Source: Prostheceraeus crozeri
Taxonomy: Eukaryota > Platyhelminthes > Polycladida > Euryleptidae
DNA length: 64,000 nt
NCBI GenBank assembly: GCA_907163375.1
Contig: CAJQUW010006407.1
Coordinates: 248,001-312,000 of the forward strand
Direction of reading: 5' to 3'
Numbering within the stretch: position 1 is the stretch's first letter; every line of letters begins with the position of its first letter. The translations under genes and the position numbers were made by a program. The notes under the pieces are model-generated. The model was not told the DNA's origin. It was given only the letters and a program-made list of their open reading frames with translations, and ran no database searches. Shown in pieces: positions 1 to 11,532 of this stretch.

Positions 1-870
1 AGACATTTTTTGTGGATAACCTGTTAAACAAGAACTAAAGTGTTGTAAAAGTATTTTTAAAAATCTCACATTTTCATGAATGAAGTTCAGACAATGAAAG
101 AATCTACAGATTACCATCTAAGTATAGAAAAGCTAAATGTGTCCTTTATATTCTTCCCGGGAACAATCCTCCACTCATACGCAAATCTCCGCCATGTAGT
201 CCTCTTCGATTCGCATCATTAAGCAGTTGCAGAGATAAGGAATTGATTCTTTTTTCGCAATCGCTTTTAGCTTAGACGTCTTACTTCCTGTTTTTTTTTG
301 CAGTGATGAAGTACATTGCTGAACTAACATTATGTCATTGTTGACAGTTCATGAAAAGTTCTTGATATACTGATTTACATCATTCGTACTTCATCTTAGC
401 AGATTGTAAGTAGATTGTAGAACTTTCGTTGCTCAAATTCACAATGCAAACACATGTATTATCAAGCGGGAACGATTTGACTCTATTATCATGGGAGACT
501 TCCTTCTTGATTCCTCCGGCATTATCTCAATGAGCAAGTGGCTTCATGCAAACGAACGAACTTGGGGAATCGGATCAACGAGTACTGGCCAGTTGAGGTC
601 AGGTGACCCATGCCACACAGCAGCTGCAATATTAAAAATACAAACTTCCGTTTCATTAAATAGTTCATCCAGTAGGTTAGATAGGTTAGATGAAAATTAT
701 ATTAAATTTTGATGGGAAGATCAAGTTTTCATAAAAACTTATTTAATTCTAAAACCGATATATTTCAAACATCGCCACAATCCTCACCACAGGAGACAGC
801 AGAACATGCTATGGGCTGAAAAACAGGACATTGCTAGATATCGCTTCAGATTTCTCGTGCCAAATTGTTG
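1..870. other. Unassigned, presumed intronic DNA
   Basis: No supported gene or repeat is seen. The 73-codon plus-strand frame at 491-712 resembles no family I know and has no clear splice context. The DNA is AT-rich without strong repeats. It is probably intron or upstream flank of the NCX-type gene. Confidence 0.4.
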
Positions 871-871
871 G

Positions 872-1230
872 ACTTGAATGTGTTTTGAGATGTGGTTCTG
901 GAGCAGAGTTTTGAGAGTTAGTTGGACGGAGAGGAGCATGAACGAATGGGTGAGGAGAAAGGTTGGAATCGCGGAAAACGAAGGAATGTTGAAACATGTC
1001 AAAGAAAGCTTCGCAAGTATGGCCACTGGAAAAGGAGAGGAGACAGCCTGGTGCTGGTAACTATCGAAAGAGAAATATGTGAAAAAAGAAGACCTGGAAG
1101 AAGAAAGACAGAATGGATTTCCAACATTCTCGACTCGAAAGGAGGAATCAGCGATCGAGGACTTCGTTGTAGAAAAATTATCACGCCCCCCCCCCTGAGG
1201 GCTACGGCTTACTGAACTGAACTGATGCAT
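872..1230 (+). mobile_element. LINE (non-LTR retrotransposon) 3' fragment, C-terminal RT region
   Basis: The plus strand encodes the tail typical of endonuclease/reverse-transcriptase LINE proteins. One frame near 890-960 reads VLRVSWTERSMNEWV. Another, near 1000-1130, reads RKLRKYGHWKRRGDSL and then EKRRPGRRKTEWISNI. These match the usual order of a W-x-R-I/V-S-W-T-x-R block, an LRYFGHV-like block, and a GKRRPGRR-x-T-x-W block near the C-terminus. The blocks sit in two reading frames with a shift around position 970-1000, so the copy is broken and cannot make a full product. A C run and a short tail follow. The catalytic RT core is absent, meaning only the 3' end is present, as is common after 5'-truncated insertion. 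The clade is uncertain. Confidence 0.7.
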
Positions 1231-4200
1231 AATGTGCCCATCAGCGGCAACCGCTTAGGATTCATATGAGTTCATAGTTAGCGCATTCTCTCCATCAGGA
1301 GCCTCATCGAATAATCTGTCAGATTTAGTCAGTAAGTTCTCGATGATGAATATGTTGTCAGTAAAAAAACAAAATTGCAGAATTTTTTATCGATTTTATC
1401 GATTGTTGCAGTAACAGATATTTTTGCTGCTATTATGAGGTGATTTTCTTTCTCCTGAGACTTTTCGAATGGAGTTCAGCTCGTTTGTTGCCCATTCAGA
1501 TTTCTTTCTCACAACTCGTAAGATATATGTAGAGATAATATTCATTCACCTGATAAACTATCCTGTCATTGTGCTTTCCTCTCAATATCTGCTGCTGATA
1601 CAATTCATCACCTTTGATATGTCGCCTCTTGTATAGTAAGAATATTCTTGGATACAACGAATATTCTTCCAATAAGATGAATTGATGTATTTTGCATAAA
1701 ATAAACTTGGACACATTAGTGGGACGTAAATGACCGATTCCGTCCGGGATTGACTTTGAGTTGAAATGGCAAAGTTTTCAGAACTTCCCTTGTATTATGC
1801 AATCATTCTTTGATGTGTGAGTTCGCTGTAGGTTAAAGAAATAGTCTTCAGCATGGTACAAAAGTCGAGAGATGTATCACTTTGTTTGCGTTCGATGAGT
1901 TACTTAATTTCAATTATGACCTTCCACAATATACTTTTCATCGCTAAACTTTGTTAACGACACGTGAAATTGTAAGAATATTTCTCTTTTACAAGGGGTA
2001 GCCAATGAGTCAACTCCCGAAAACACAGGTAACCGAAAGTTTGTATGCATGTCAAGCATTATCCGTGACAGTGTTATCAACTTGTGACGATTTCATTGAT
2101 CAATCATTTGAATTTGAATGAAAACTGCAAAACCGTAAATGTCATGATTTACTTGATATGCTCAGATTCAAATGATTTTTTCATGTATGAGACATTTTTT
2201 CAATCTTAGGTGGTATTTATTTTGTAGTAGCATAAAGTAGAAATCAAGTGATCTATGGCGTGAATATGAACCATTTTCATTGCTCGGTACTTGTATATGT
2301 GCATGATAGAGATGTTATATTTTAGTAAAGATATTTAGCCTATGTACGTGTAGCTAGAATTTACCGTCGTTTAGAACCTATAGAAAATGTAGTTGTTTTG
2401 ATTGAATTATATTTTACTTTGTTTGATGTGACTTAACCTGAATCTTCTGAAGAGAAACAGAATAATGAAGAATGACAGAACGAAGTACGTACAGATATTT
2501 CTCATCACTATGTTCCCGAGACTGGTAGCATTATTTGAAGTTCGTAAATTGACTATATACAAAATATTGAAAATGATTTGAACTCATATGTCCACAAAAG
2601 GTCGTGTATCTATTTTTCTCAGTTTCTGGCTAATTAAGCTAACAATTTTTTTTGCATTTTGATGCAGCTCGTTTGTCTTTCTTCACATCTTTATGACATT
2701 ATGCATATATGTCATCGGTTATCGAATATTTACAAGGTAAATGCCATGTAAATTTCAATCAATGCAAGTCGAAGTGATCGATAACTATTGATCGCTTTCT
2801 AAAAGATTTGACAGACATTTGGTCGAATTAATGGTACGAACCGTATGCCGTATTTTTAATAGGACATGTCTCTTTCAATTCCTTTATAAATTAGGTTGAT
2901 GTGTCTTTAATTCAATGATGTCTCCTATTCTTCGATTTTGTATTATTTACCGTACATGCATGGCTGGATCATGACCGTTAGTAATTCTTCCTTTCTTGAC
3001 AAAATGTTTGTTATAAGCTACTACTCAGTCAGATTTCAATTGACTGATTTGTGAGTTATAGACAATCTGGTTCTTCAGCACTGTGTAATGTATCTGTGCA
3101 GTATAAATTTTACAAGCCTGTTACCTTATTCGTCTAATCTATGCCTCCTTTCAATATGCGGCTTTCGGGCGACCTCTATTCAAAGAAATTTGGTATACAC
3201 CTCAATAATCTCATTATGTCAATTACTAGATGCATGTGTTTCCATTATCTCGTATTAGGATGTCAGCATGCTATGAGTGAGATGAACAAGAGATGGAAAA
3301 ATAAGTCTTGCTTGGACCAATCATAAAATTTCGATCATGGTGCATTTTGAAAATTACAGACGAACAAATTGCTCGAATTCGTAAAAGTTCACCGCATGAT
3401 TGTGAAGGAATGACTGAACCATCGAACAGACTTTTTATTTTTAGAGATAGTTATGCCTCTACAAGAGAATTATTCAATGATTTTTCCACAACCTCACTAA
3501 AGGAAAGCACAGAAAAATAGAATTTGCGAGATCGTTACAATATCCGACTTATGCAGCATTTCTTCACTTCCTCTGGGTCTGCCTCAAAACTGAGCAGATA
3601 GTATCACTAACCAATTGGAAATGTATTTTAAGCTGTCATTAGGGATAAATGACTTTTTTGATGTAGGCTTTGATCTTCGATTTAATATTTTACAATATTA
3701 AGATCTTTTAGAGATCAGAAGATCTTTAAGAGAATTTTAAGATATTTTATCTTTTCTCTAGCTAATAAGTGTGGTTAATATAGTTTTCATTTCATGTTTA
3801 ATGAACTAAACTCTTATGAATGATAGTGTTGGCTTAAGTATAGTCTTATGTCTAATGGATAGTTCCTCGTTAATGAATTGAAAAATATCTTCATATTTTG
3901 TTCAGTCTACATGTATATATTGTCCTTTGGGATAATAGCCATGCTAATCAATCATACATGTTTCTATTAGGTTTCCATAATACTCTTACTGTTTTCACTG
4001 TATACATCGATCCGAATCTGGTTGGGAACTCTAGTTTCACTATCACTTGAGTCATCTTGTATTTCACCAGACTTTTCCTATCAGTATGTCTATTGTATAT
4101 ATGTTGAAAGATTAAATGTCAACACATGGTTTGTTTGTCCTAATGACAGTGTCAATGCTCATATGAAGTAGTTCAAGGAGTGGGGCATCCTGACTTTGAT

Positions 4201-6640
4201 ATGTAAGAAAATGGATTGATTATGTTGGAAAGCAATGTTATATCTTGATAATCACTCGGATATGATTTCAAGGTAATTGAAACCATCGATGTGTCTGTCT
4301 ATGCAAAACTGAAGTTTGTCTGCAAGTGCATTCGACATCATTGTAAGTGGATCTTCAATTAATGTTGTCACACCAATAAATGGAAGATCTTTCTTTGACA
4401 AAACACAGTTTATCCGCGATCATCAGGTTAAAATCTGGGAAGCAGTTGATGAGGACAGAATGGATTTGGTGTAGAACATAAACGAGAATGATTGCAATCG
4501 CGTACCATTTTTTAAATAGCTTTTAGAACCCTGGAAATAATTGGCTTGTCCGTCAAGAAGTTTCATGAACCATAACTGATAATACACCTGACTGCCTGGT
4601 TATCAACTTTTCATGTACACTTTGGTTCGTTACACACACCATAATGACTGCATCATGATCATTAGACAAGCATAGTAACAAGAAAAGTTATAAATTAAGC
4701 GGCACAAAATAATGACAGCGCTGAACAAAATGATCAGCAGAAATGTTCATTAGAGTGAATCGGATCTCTAAATGTGTTTTACAATGGCTTTATAATAGTC
4801 ATGGCAAAGAATACCGACATGCGTCGTCGGTTTACTTAAATCTAAAGTTAGAATGAATTATTTATACAGCAGCACAACTGTTCTAATTACGTATCATTTG
4901 AAAGGTCAAAATTTGTACCTAAAAAATCGACGACACCTCTTCTACGGCAACTAATTGATGCCAATCAACTGATTGCTCAAGACTCTTACATGAAACTCAG
5001 TGGTTGCTCAGGATTCCTCTGTGATTTATTTTAATTTGTAATAATTTAGGCACTGTTGACAGACACTGACATGATATATTTAGACGCTTCAAGTGCACAT
5101 TCTACGCAGGAGAAGGCCTGGCCCCAAAGCGAGCGGACCATTTCTTTTAGACTGCATTAATGCACAATCGAATTCAATTTGTTTTAGGATATGTACTTCT
5201 CTGACACTTGATATTCTTAAAAATGATTCTACCAGTAGTTTAAAGCCCTTCTCTCTGTACAGAACAAATTATAAATAAGATCATATAATTTTCAAAGCAT
5301 TTGTTCGGCGGGTTTTAATTGTGGTTTGAAAAGCAACCATGGGTTTGTATATTTCGAATTGTGAAAACTATAGTCCATGTTTACGAATATTAATACCGTA
5401 CATACTTTTCCCTATCATCCAAAAGGTATTTACCTGGTGGCAATGCATATTAACTGATGAATAATCAACAGCAGGACATCGATTGTGATTCTTGAAATGT
5501 GATAATTGATGATACAAGCATAATTCACAGCTGTAATCAAATAGCAACTAACTTTATGTAAAACGGTCTGTTGCCGGGTCCGGAACTTTAAATTGAAAAT
5601 CATAGACCGAAGATAGAGAAACTACACGGGGCCGAAACATTCGGCCATATTCCCACCTGGATTGAAGCTTTAAAGCTACAATTCAATGACTTTAATCCTA
5701 TACATGTATAGGGACTTATCATTGCAATGGTTATCCTGAGAATTAGGAGAGGATTGAGCACCTGTAAGTCATTCAGCTGAAACCTTTGGTTTATCTTGAA
5801 CCAGACAATGTAATTTGGGCAATTATTGTTGATATCGAAATATCTGTAAATTGTGTTCATATTCACTATTTAAATATAAAGCAGATTTTCTAAATTACTT
5901 TTTACTTTCAATTGATTTATAGATTCGATCACTAATTCTTTGATTGAAGATATCAGTCATTATTTAGTATTCCCTGATTAAGAAATTAAGATATTCCCGT
6001 TGTGACTAAGAATTCAGTCACATAAAAACCAACCGGAAACTTTCGTATTTGGTAGGAATAATAAGGGAAAATCAAATATCGTATCTTGACGTTTTTATTA
6101 GTATTCCGGTGAGACAGAACAAGAGACTGGCAAATATGTGAAGCTGCAGATGTCTCCGATCTATTTTCTTAGAAGTTTCAGACTGTTGAATTTCAGCATT
6201 TCCTTTAAGTTCAATGCGTTGACTTCTCCCTCTTATGACGTTCGAGGCATCGTTGCTTCGATGCTGATCATCGTTTGAAGTTGAAGATAAAATCATGTGT
6301 TTTTTTCATGAAATTAATCGTCCTCCAATGGATTTTTTGCGTTTGTATTATGCTCCCTTTTTATAGAATTAGACAAATACTTGTGTTATTGCATTTTTAC
6401 TTTATTGGATGCCATCCCGGCGTGTTACTTCTTCATATTCCCTCTTTTCATTGTCGAATCTTGGAACATAACAAAGTAGCAAATATTTCATAGATTTAAG
6501 TGATCTAATTTGCATACGGATTCTAATTTTGACATACTTTGAAGTATTTAGCAAGTTATAATTGCCTTTTCTTGTGCTTATAGTCAAAGTACTTGGCATG
6601 TCTTGGTCATTCATACCTGCGTAGAGAGAGCATCAATCAG
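1231..6640. other. Unassigned, presumed intronic DNA
   Basis: Over 5 kb of AT-rich sequence with no recognisable protein domain, terminal inverted repeat or RNA gene. The plus-strand frames at 3141-3326 and 3308-3520 are short and resemble no known protein. A GATGATGAA stretch near 1350 recalls the acidic motif of NCX exon A, but it has no upstream splice acceptor in frame. Confidence 0.4.
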
Positions 6641-6644
6641 AAAG

Positions 6645-6770
6645 TATAAAAAAAACAGTAACTCCTTGATTCCCTGATGGCACTTGAATGATCAGCAGCC
6701 AATCAAACCGAAGTCCTTCGGTGGTGTCAAACTTGCACCTTCTTCACTCAGCCAGATCGACCGCACAAAA
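6645..6770 (-). mobile_element. SINE family B fragment
   Basis: The sequence is a diverged copy of the repeat at about 53870-54000 and 55425-55570. On the minus strand it reads as a GAAGAAGGTGCAAG head, a CGGACTTCGGTTTGATT B-box-like stretch, and then CATCAGGGAATCAAGG. The family looks tRNA-derived. This copy is old, judging by its mismatches to the others. Confidence 0.55.
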
Positions 6771-6803
6771 GTATTATCAAGACAGAAATATTATCTTTTA
6801 TAT

Positions 6804-6819
6804 AATTAATTAATTAATT
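6804..6819. repeat. ATTA microsatellite
   Basis: A short perfect ATTA/TAAT run lying between the SINE fragment and the tRNA-like locus. Confidence 0.8.
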
Positions 6820-6988
6820 GCATTTATGACATAGTTTAAGATGCTTTGGTGGACAATCGATCCCCGTCACTTGCCTTAATGTCGGCGGTCACAAATGTGA
6901 CAAGTTATTTATTCATTGATCATAATTGCTATGACAACTGATATGTGGTGGTGAGGGTTTGATCCTGCCAATTGACATAGGCGCATAA

Positions 6989-7061
6989 GTGGCTCGTAGC
7001 TCAGTTGATAAAGCACAGGTCTAGGTAACATTGGTCGTAGGTTCGAATCCTGTGAGCCGCA
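6989..7061 (+). tRNA. tRNA-like gene or tRNA pseudogene, possibly Pro (AGG)
   Basis: The 73-base segment has a 7-bp acceptor stem (GTGGCTC with GAGCCGC, one G-T pair), an A-box-like TAGCTCAGTTGATA and a perfect B box GGTTCGAATCC. The T arm sits at canonical positions (GTAGG, TTCGAAT loop, CCTGT) and position 73 is A. A TTTT run follows within 10 bases. The 5' half is degenerate: there is one extra base before the D stem, the D stem has three pairs, and the anticodon stem keeps three of five pairs. A 7-base loop CTAGGTA would give anticodon AGG. It is probably a decayed tRNA, or a tRNA-derived SINE head without a body. I doubt that it is functional. Confidence 0.45.
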
Positions 7062-8225
7062 CATCTTTTACATGGCAGTTTGATCTATGGTTTATTTAAT
7101 TTCATTCTGTTGTTAATGATAAGGTACACCGCATGACATCGTCGTATACGAGTATCGTAAGAGAATCACGCAGATTATCGGTGCAAATCACCAAAAACCG
7201 ATCGAAAACCATCGAAATATACTTTTTATTAGGAAAAGAGAAATAAGTCTGACCTGGTCAAATTTATCTCATCATACATAGTCAATTAGCTTTTCTTTAA
7301 CACGGTTAAAGGATGACCTTGAAATTTGTAGATCAGAAATATCTCGGTTTATAATACAGCTAGAATGAATTCTATACCTCGATATTTCTGGTTAATTTTC
7401 TAAGCCATCCTCAAACCTTTACTTATCACTTGTTTCAGTGCTCACATAATATTATATTTTAAGCACTTTCACCCTCATAGCAAGCAGACAAAGTTTGACA
7501 GGTTAGTAAAACGATAGCGTGACTAATTGGAAACCTGATTCCTACTTCATGTTTTCTTTTACTGCATCAGAAAGTGTGCTACATTAGCTATGCATATCTC
7601 ATCTGAAACTTCATTGAAATACTCACATGCAGCCTACTCAAATACCACCTGCAACATTGAAAAACGTTTCAGGACGTACTTGAATAGGCTGCATGTGAAT
7701 AGTTACTTGACACCTGCGTGTAAAAAGTCATTAGGTGCTGCTCTAAGTCAAGCGAGTAACATTGTTGCTTATATTAACGTGCTCAATGAGGGGATCAGAC
7801 AATATTTGGGACTCAATTAACTCATGGTCACTATTAGAGTTTCTGTTGCTGAAGAATGCATCTGAAATTTGAATTCAATACCAAAACGTTCAACAAAACA
7901 CTTGCTTAGTGGCCTATATAATTTAGTTGTTAGATTATGAAAACACAGTTTTCCTGTTTTTGTACGACTTAGTTGTAACTTGCTCGGGTAAAGGTTGGCG
8001 ATTTCGCAATTTCAAAAATTGATCGATTTGTTTATCCAATCGATGTAGTGTGAATTGACTATTTTTTCAAAATAATTTTGAATTGCTATTTACAGTACGC
8101 AGATCATAGAGATAGATTCATTTTTTTGTGGGTTAGTCTAGAGCGTACATAATCCTTTCCCAGTCATTGTATGTAATGGCAGCATGAGATAGAGATTGAT
8201 GTAGATATCTGTCTCTTGTATGCAG
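7062..8225. other. Unassigned, presumed intronic DNA
   Basis: No supported gene. The plus-strand frame at 7590-7820 contains a short inverted repeat (ACATGCAGCCTA near 7625 and TAGGCTGCATGT near 7685) and resembles no known protein. The pyrimidine-rich end of this stretch could serve as the 3' splice tract for the candidate exon that follows. Confidence 0.4.
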
Positions 8226-8288
8226 AAGTAGCTCCTGTCAGAGAATCCAGGAACCTCAACGGTCAGATGGCGACCTGTCAAGTGAAAA
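8226..8288 (+). CDS. Possible cassette exon of the NCX-type gene
   Basis: A 63-base segment lies between a pyrimidine-rich acceptor (CTCTTGTATGCAG) and a strong donor (AAAGTATGT). One frame is fully open, beginning with two bases of a split codon and reading VAPVRESRNLNGQMATCQVK before ending one base into the next codon. This 1-1 phase and a length divisible by three are what the variable cassette exons of NCX genes use, and it is compatible with both downstream exons. The peptide itself does not resemble any NCX cassette I know, so the call rests on splice sites and phase only. It may equally be a chance pattern in a long intron. Confidence 0.25.
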
Positions 8289-9655
8289 GTATGTATCTTT
8301 AACTCAATTTTTCTTAGTGATAAATTCGTAAAATTGAAAAATGTTTATTCACAGCGCTCAACTCTTCACGATCTAAATTTACTGACTGTGCGTTTAATGT
8401 GATGTCAATGCTCTAGTTTCGTCAGAATTCAGGTTTGAATTTGCATTGCACTCATTGGAAAATCTTCTTACCCCTTATGTCTACTTCTGACCGTGACCAT
8501 CACTATTGAGGAATGTCATCTCTAGCCCCAAACACACATGCAAGAGATGAACGACCCAGATGTGACCCAGATGAACGAGTCAGAGCAAATGATGGTCATC
8601 ATTAGAAAGTTCACATACCGTTGTACTGTGAATTTCTTGTTATTCAGAGAAACATATTTAAAGTTTTTTAGAGGGACGAATCCCCCCGTGTTAATCTGCT
8701 TCAAATCTGCCTGGCATGGGCATATTTGAGAAAAACACTGCTTTCTTGCTTTCCGTTCCCGTGCATGATCGAATATCCTCAATGTCATTCCACGTCGCGA
8801 CCAACTCAAGTTTGAACAATATTGATCTTGTTATCTGTAATTACTTGAAAATGGATCGAATCGTAATTTTCGATTTTTCAATGATCGATGTTTTGTTTCG
8901 GTTAATTTCAATGACGCACCGTTGTAGCGACTGTGGTCTTCAGAAAGTTGGTCAAAGAAAATTGATCTTCTAGATTTTACGGAAATCTCATCTTGTCAGA
9001 ATCTCATGGGTGGACAAAACCAATGAATTACTTTTGCTCTCTGATCGTAAATTCGATCCACCGTCAGTAGTTCATCGCTACTTTTGGAATCCCTTTTTCA
9101 CTTGTCTGTTTAGCTGAACTGACAAACGAGAAAGTTTGTCTGTAGGTTAGAAATGAGGATAAAACTGGAATTGGGAAACGGATACAAATCCCGATAAGTC
9201 TTCTCACTCAGTCCGTTTTGCATCAAAGATGCTTGGCAGAGTTAGGGAAATAGGTGCAGGGAGTCTGGGAGAAAATGCGACATTCCACGAGCATCAACTT
9301 AGACCGCGAAGTTAGATCAGCGGATATGAAATGAGAAAGGTATCAGTGAATTTACAAGACCTTCGCCGTCGGGTCAGTTGTCGTGTCATACGCAGATAAT
9401 TTCCGTTACGTTCGCGTCTAATCATTGTTTAGTACAGAGACATAGCTCCCGAATTTCTATAAGTTATTCATGCATTTCTACTAGGGTGCGGCGGTTTTGA
9501 AATGCCACACTAAAATCCGTTTGAATGATCCATCGGACATTATTCCGATTTTTCTGACTCTAGTATTTGCAAAAGTAGAGAAAGATCATAAGAATGTAAA
9601 CTATTTCAAAAACATTAAAGTATCCATGCAGCGAATGTTTTTCTATTTCTCAATA
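8289..9655. other. Unassigned, presumed intronic DNA
   Basis: No recognisable coding region or repeat. Overlapping frames on both strands between 8520 and 8970 are short and resemble nothing known. Confidence 0.4.
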
Positions 9656-10480
9656 TGTAAAAAATCGAAATTCTACGACCGAGAAATTACAGTGTATTAA
9701 AATGTACACGCGACGTTTCACATTAGGCCTAGGCCTCAGCCACACTGCGAGCTTTTCCAAGCGTTTCCTGGCAAAGCGTTTTGCATCAAATATAAAGTCA
9801 TCATTATAGCAGTTGTAGACTGCTACACTGCGAGCAAAGCAGACGAGAGCTTGCTTACGGACTAATCGAAAGCTTACGGACATACGAGCTCGAGACGCTC
9901 GTGTTTGCTTTGCTTTCAGTGTGGCTGAGGCCTTAGTCATGCAAAGGGTAAAGCAGTGATTACAATTAACATTTAAGTTCGTTTTGTGAGTTCTACTCTC
10001 ACACAACTCCATGCTCCGACTCAATTGAGTATTCGTGAGATCTGCATGCAGCACCAACCATTGAAGACTACTCAGCGATGGACGTGGATGTCCATGAAAT
10101 TCGTTTAAGTGCTGGTAGTCCAATGATGCACCCGATGACATGTGTTCCTTTAGACGGGAACGCATGGTTCGCTTGGATTCTCCAATGTAGAATGAGCTGC
10201 ACTCTCGACATCGGATGAGATAGACCACATTCTCAACAAAACAATCGGCGTTGTCATAATTTGCAACCGAACAAAATGTACAATTAGCTGTCAAACAATT
10301 CTTTGATGGCTTGGACTTCAACCACAATACCATAGATTTCGATCTTGAAGATGCTTGAATAGCTTTTTCTAAGTTCAGTTGTAATCGCTGTTTTACCCTT
10401 TGCATGACTAAGCCTAGTGCGAAACGTCGCGTGTACTTTTTGATATAATTTCTCGGTCGTGGAATTTCGAATTTTCTCTA
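9656..10480 (-). mobile_element. Penelope-like element 3' fragment with GIY-YIG endonuclease, flanked by an inverted copy of its tail
   Basis: The minus-strand frame 10405-9650 encodes the C-terminal part of a Penelope-like retroelement protein. A cysteine-rich stretch (NCTFCS) is followed by VYLIRCRECSSFYIGESKRT and RSRLKEHM, the core of a GIY-YIG nuclease: the Y-x-I hydrophobic strand, then YIGE, then an R-x-x-EH helix. The RT domain is missing, so this is a truncated fossil. The element's 3' tail (9656-9728 and 9936-9975) recurs in inverted orientation at 10376-10480, sharing the ACGCGACGTTTC and TTTCTCGGTCGT blocks. Penelope-like elements are known for such terminal partial copies. A MITE lies inside the tail. 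The copy looks old and inactive. Confidence 0.8.
9729..9935. mobile_element. Short TIR element (MITE) inside the Penelope-like tail
   Basis: The ends are near-perfect inverted repeats, GGCCTCAGCCACACTG and CAGTGTGGCTGAGGCC. The uninterrupted inverted copy of the host element at 10376-10480 shows the pre-insertion site as AGGCTTAG, so the boundaries are well supported. The flanking CTA and TTA triplets would fit a 3-bp TWA target duplication of PIF/Harbinger type, but this is not certain. The interior is about 175 bp and itself rich in CGAGC and GCTTG inverted words. No transposase is encoded. Confidence 0.75.
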
Positions 10481-10965
10481 TATACTAATAACTTTTTTCC
10501 GACCGATAAAGTTGAATCACTTCTTCACTGGATTTGCAATTCATTTCTCTATTTGCTGCACAAAAATACATCAGGCTATGCTTGAAATACGACAATCTTC
10601 AAGATGTGACAACTTATGCATCTCTGTATTATTCCAAAGCAATGTTTCCTGATAGCATTGCAACGATCCTACAGTGGTCGCCAGAGATAATGTGATGAGT
10701 CGCTGATGAATTAATTTTGATTATTGTCGAATGATCACGATAATAGCGCCTGTTTGACAAATGACTCCTAGTTCCCTATAATTACGTAAATTAAACGCAC
10801 TTATTAGCTGCACATCGTAGCACACAAAGGGTCGGAACCTGCATGGATTATGACGTTCGGTGCTGTCAAAATCGGCTGTTTCGGGTACTGAAGTAAGGCC
10901 AGTTCGAGCCATGATAGTACGGTTCACAACTGATAGTACAATCAGTGTTCTTTAAGCAAAAATGG
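10481..10965. other. Unassigned, presumed intronic DNA
   Basis: No supported feature. The minus-strand frame 10721-10927 resembles nothing known. Confidence 0.4.
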
Positions 10966-10969
10966 CAAT

Positions 10970-11045
10970 ACCCGCCAAAAGAATCTTTTTCCTCTGACCA
11001 GGAATAGAACCCAGGTCAGTAAGGTACAAAAGCGAGCACTATAAC
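10970..11045 (-). mobile_element. tRNA-like SINE head fragment
   Basis: On the minus strand this reads CTTACTGACCTGGGTTCTATTC followed by CTGGTC, a good B box (GGTTCTATTCC) in a T-arm-like context. No clear body follows, so it is a fragment or a solitary tRNA-like remnant. Confidence 0.4.
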
Positions 11046-11048
11046 AAT

Positions 11049-11532
11049 AGACAGTACTTCGGCGTCCCTTGCCTTTACTTACTTTACTTCCGCGTTTTGA
11101 GTCCGTTAGTTATAATGTCATTGGGTCAGATTGTTTCTCCGTATGGATCTCCTCCAAGTCTGATGGTCAAGGGCTGCTTCAGCTGTTGTGTTAAGCAGAC
11201 GGCAATCAGATGCCACCGTTCCGTCCCAGGTCTTCTTTCGACGCCCCTCACTTCCAAGTTCCAAACTCTCTTTACCCAGTCTTCTTCCTTCTTTCGGTAC
11301 ACATGTCCAAACCATCTTAAACGATTTATGCGGATGATGATGATATAGGCTTTAAGTCTAAGCGCGCTCTCAATTCCACGTTTGAGTAATGTTCCCGGAG
11401 TGACACACCACATATTCGACGCACCATGGACATCTGAGCCGTATCCAGCCTTCATTCATTTTCTGCTTTCAGTGTTTTAATGGTCGATAGAACTAGGTGG
11501 ACCATTGAAGGCGCGACGCCGAAGTACTGTCT
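11049..11532. mobile_element. Inverted-repeat bracket around a LINE tail
   Basis: An 18-base sequence, AGACAGTACTTCGGCGTC, begins the segment, and its reverse complement GACGCCGAAGTACTGTCT ends it. The 484-bp interval holds the LINE fragment listed next. It may be a non-autonomous DNA transposon that picked up a LINE tail, or a rearranged pair of repeat ends. No target duplication is obvious. Confidence 0.5.
11100..11455 (-). mobile_element. LINE 3' fragment, C-terminal RT region
   Basis: On the minus strand one frame reads RLRWFGHVYRKKEEDWVKRV, then WNLEVRGVERR. A second frame continues KKTWDGTVASDC and, later, DHQTWRRSIRR. Together they follow the usual LINE C-terminus: LRWFGHV, DWVKR, EV.G.RRRGRPKKTW, then D..WR..I. 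The switch of frame around 11235 shows a frameshift. The catalytic RT part is absent. The clade is uncertain, and the copy is a dead 5'-truncated insert. Confidence 0.75.

Noticed and set aside
784-1230. 148-codon minus-strand frame
   Set aside because: It is antisense to the LINE remnant at 872-1230 and has no protein similarity that I can see.
1330-1400. GATGATGAATAT resembling the DDEEY motif of NCX exon A
   Set aside because: A stop lies immediately upstream in that frame and there is no acceptor between them.
7590-7820. 76-codon plus-strand frame
   Set aside because: No domain or splice context, and it contains a small inverted repeat. Probably chance.
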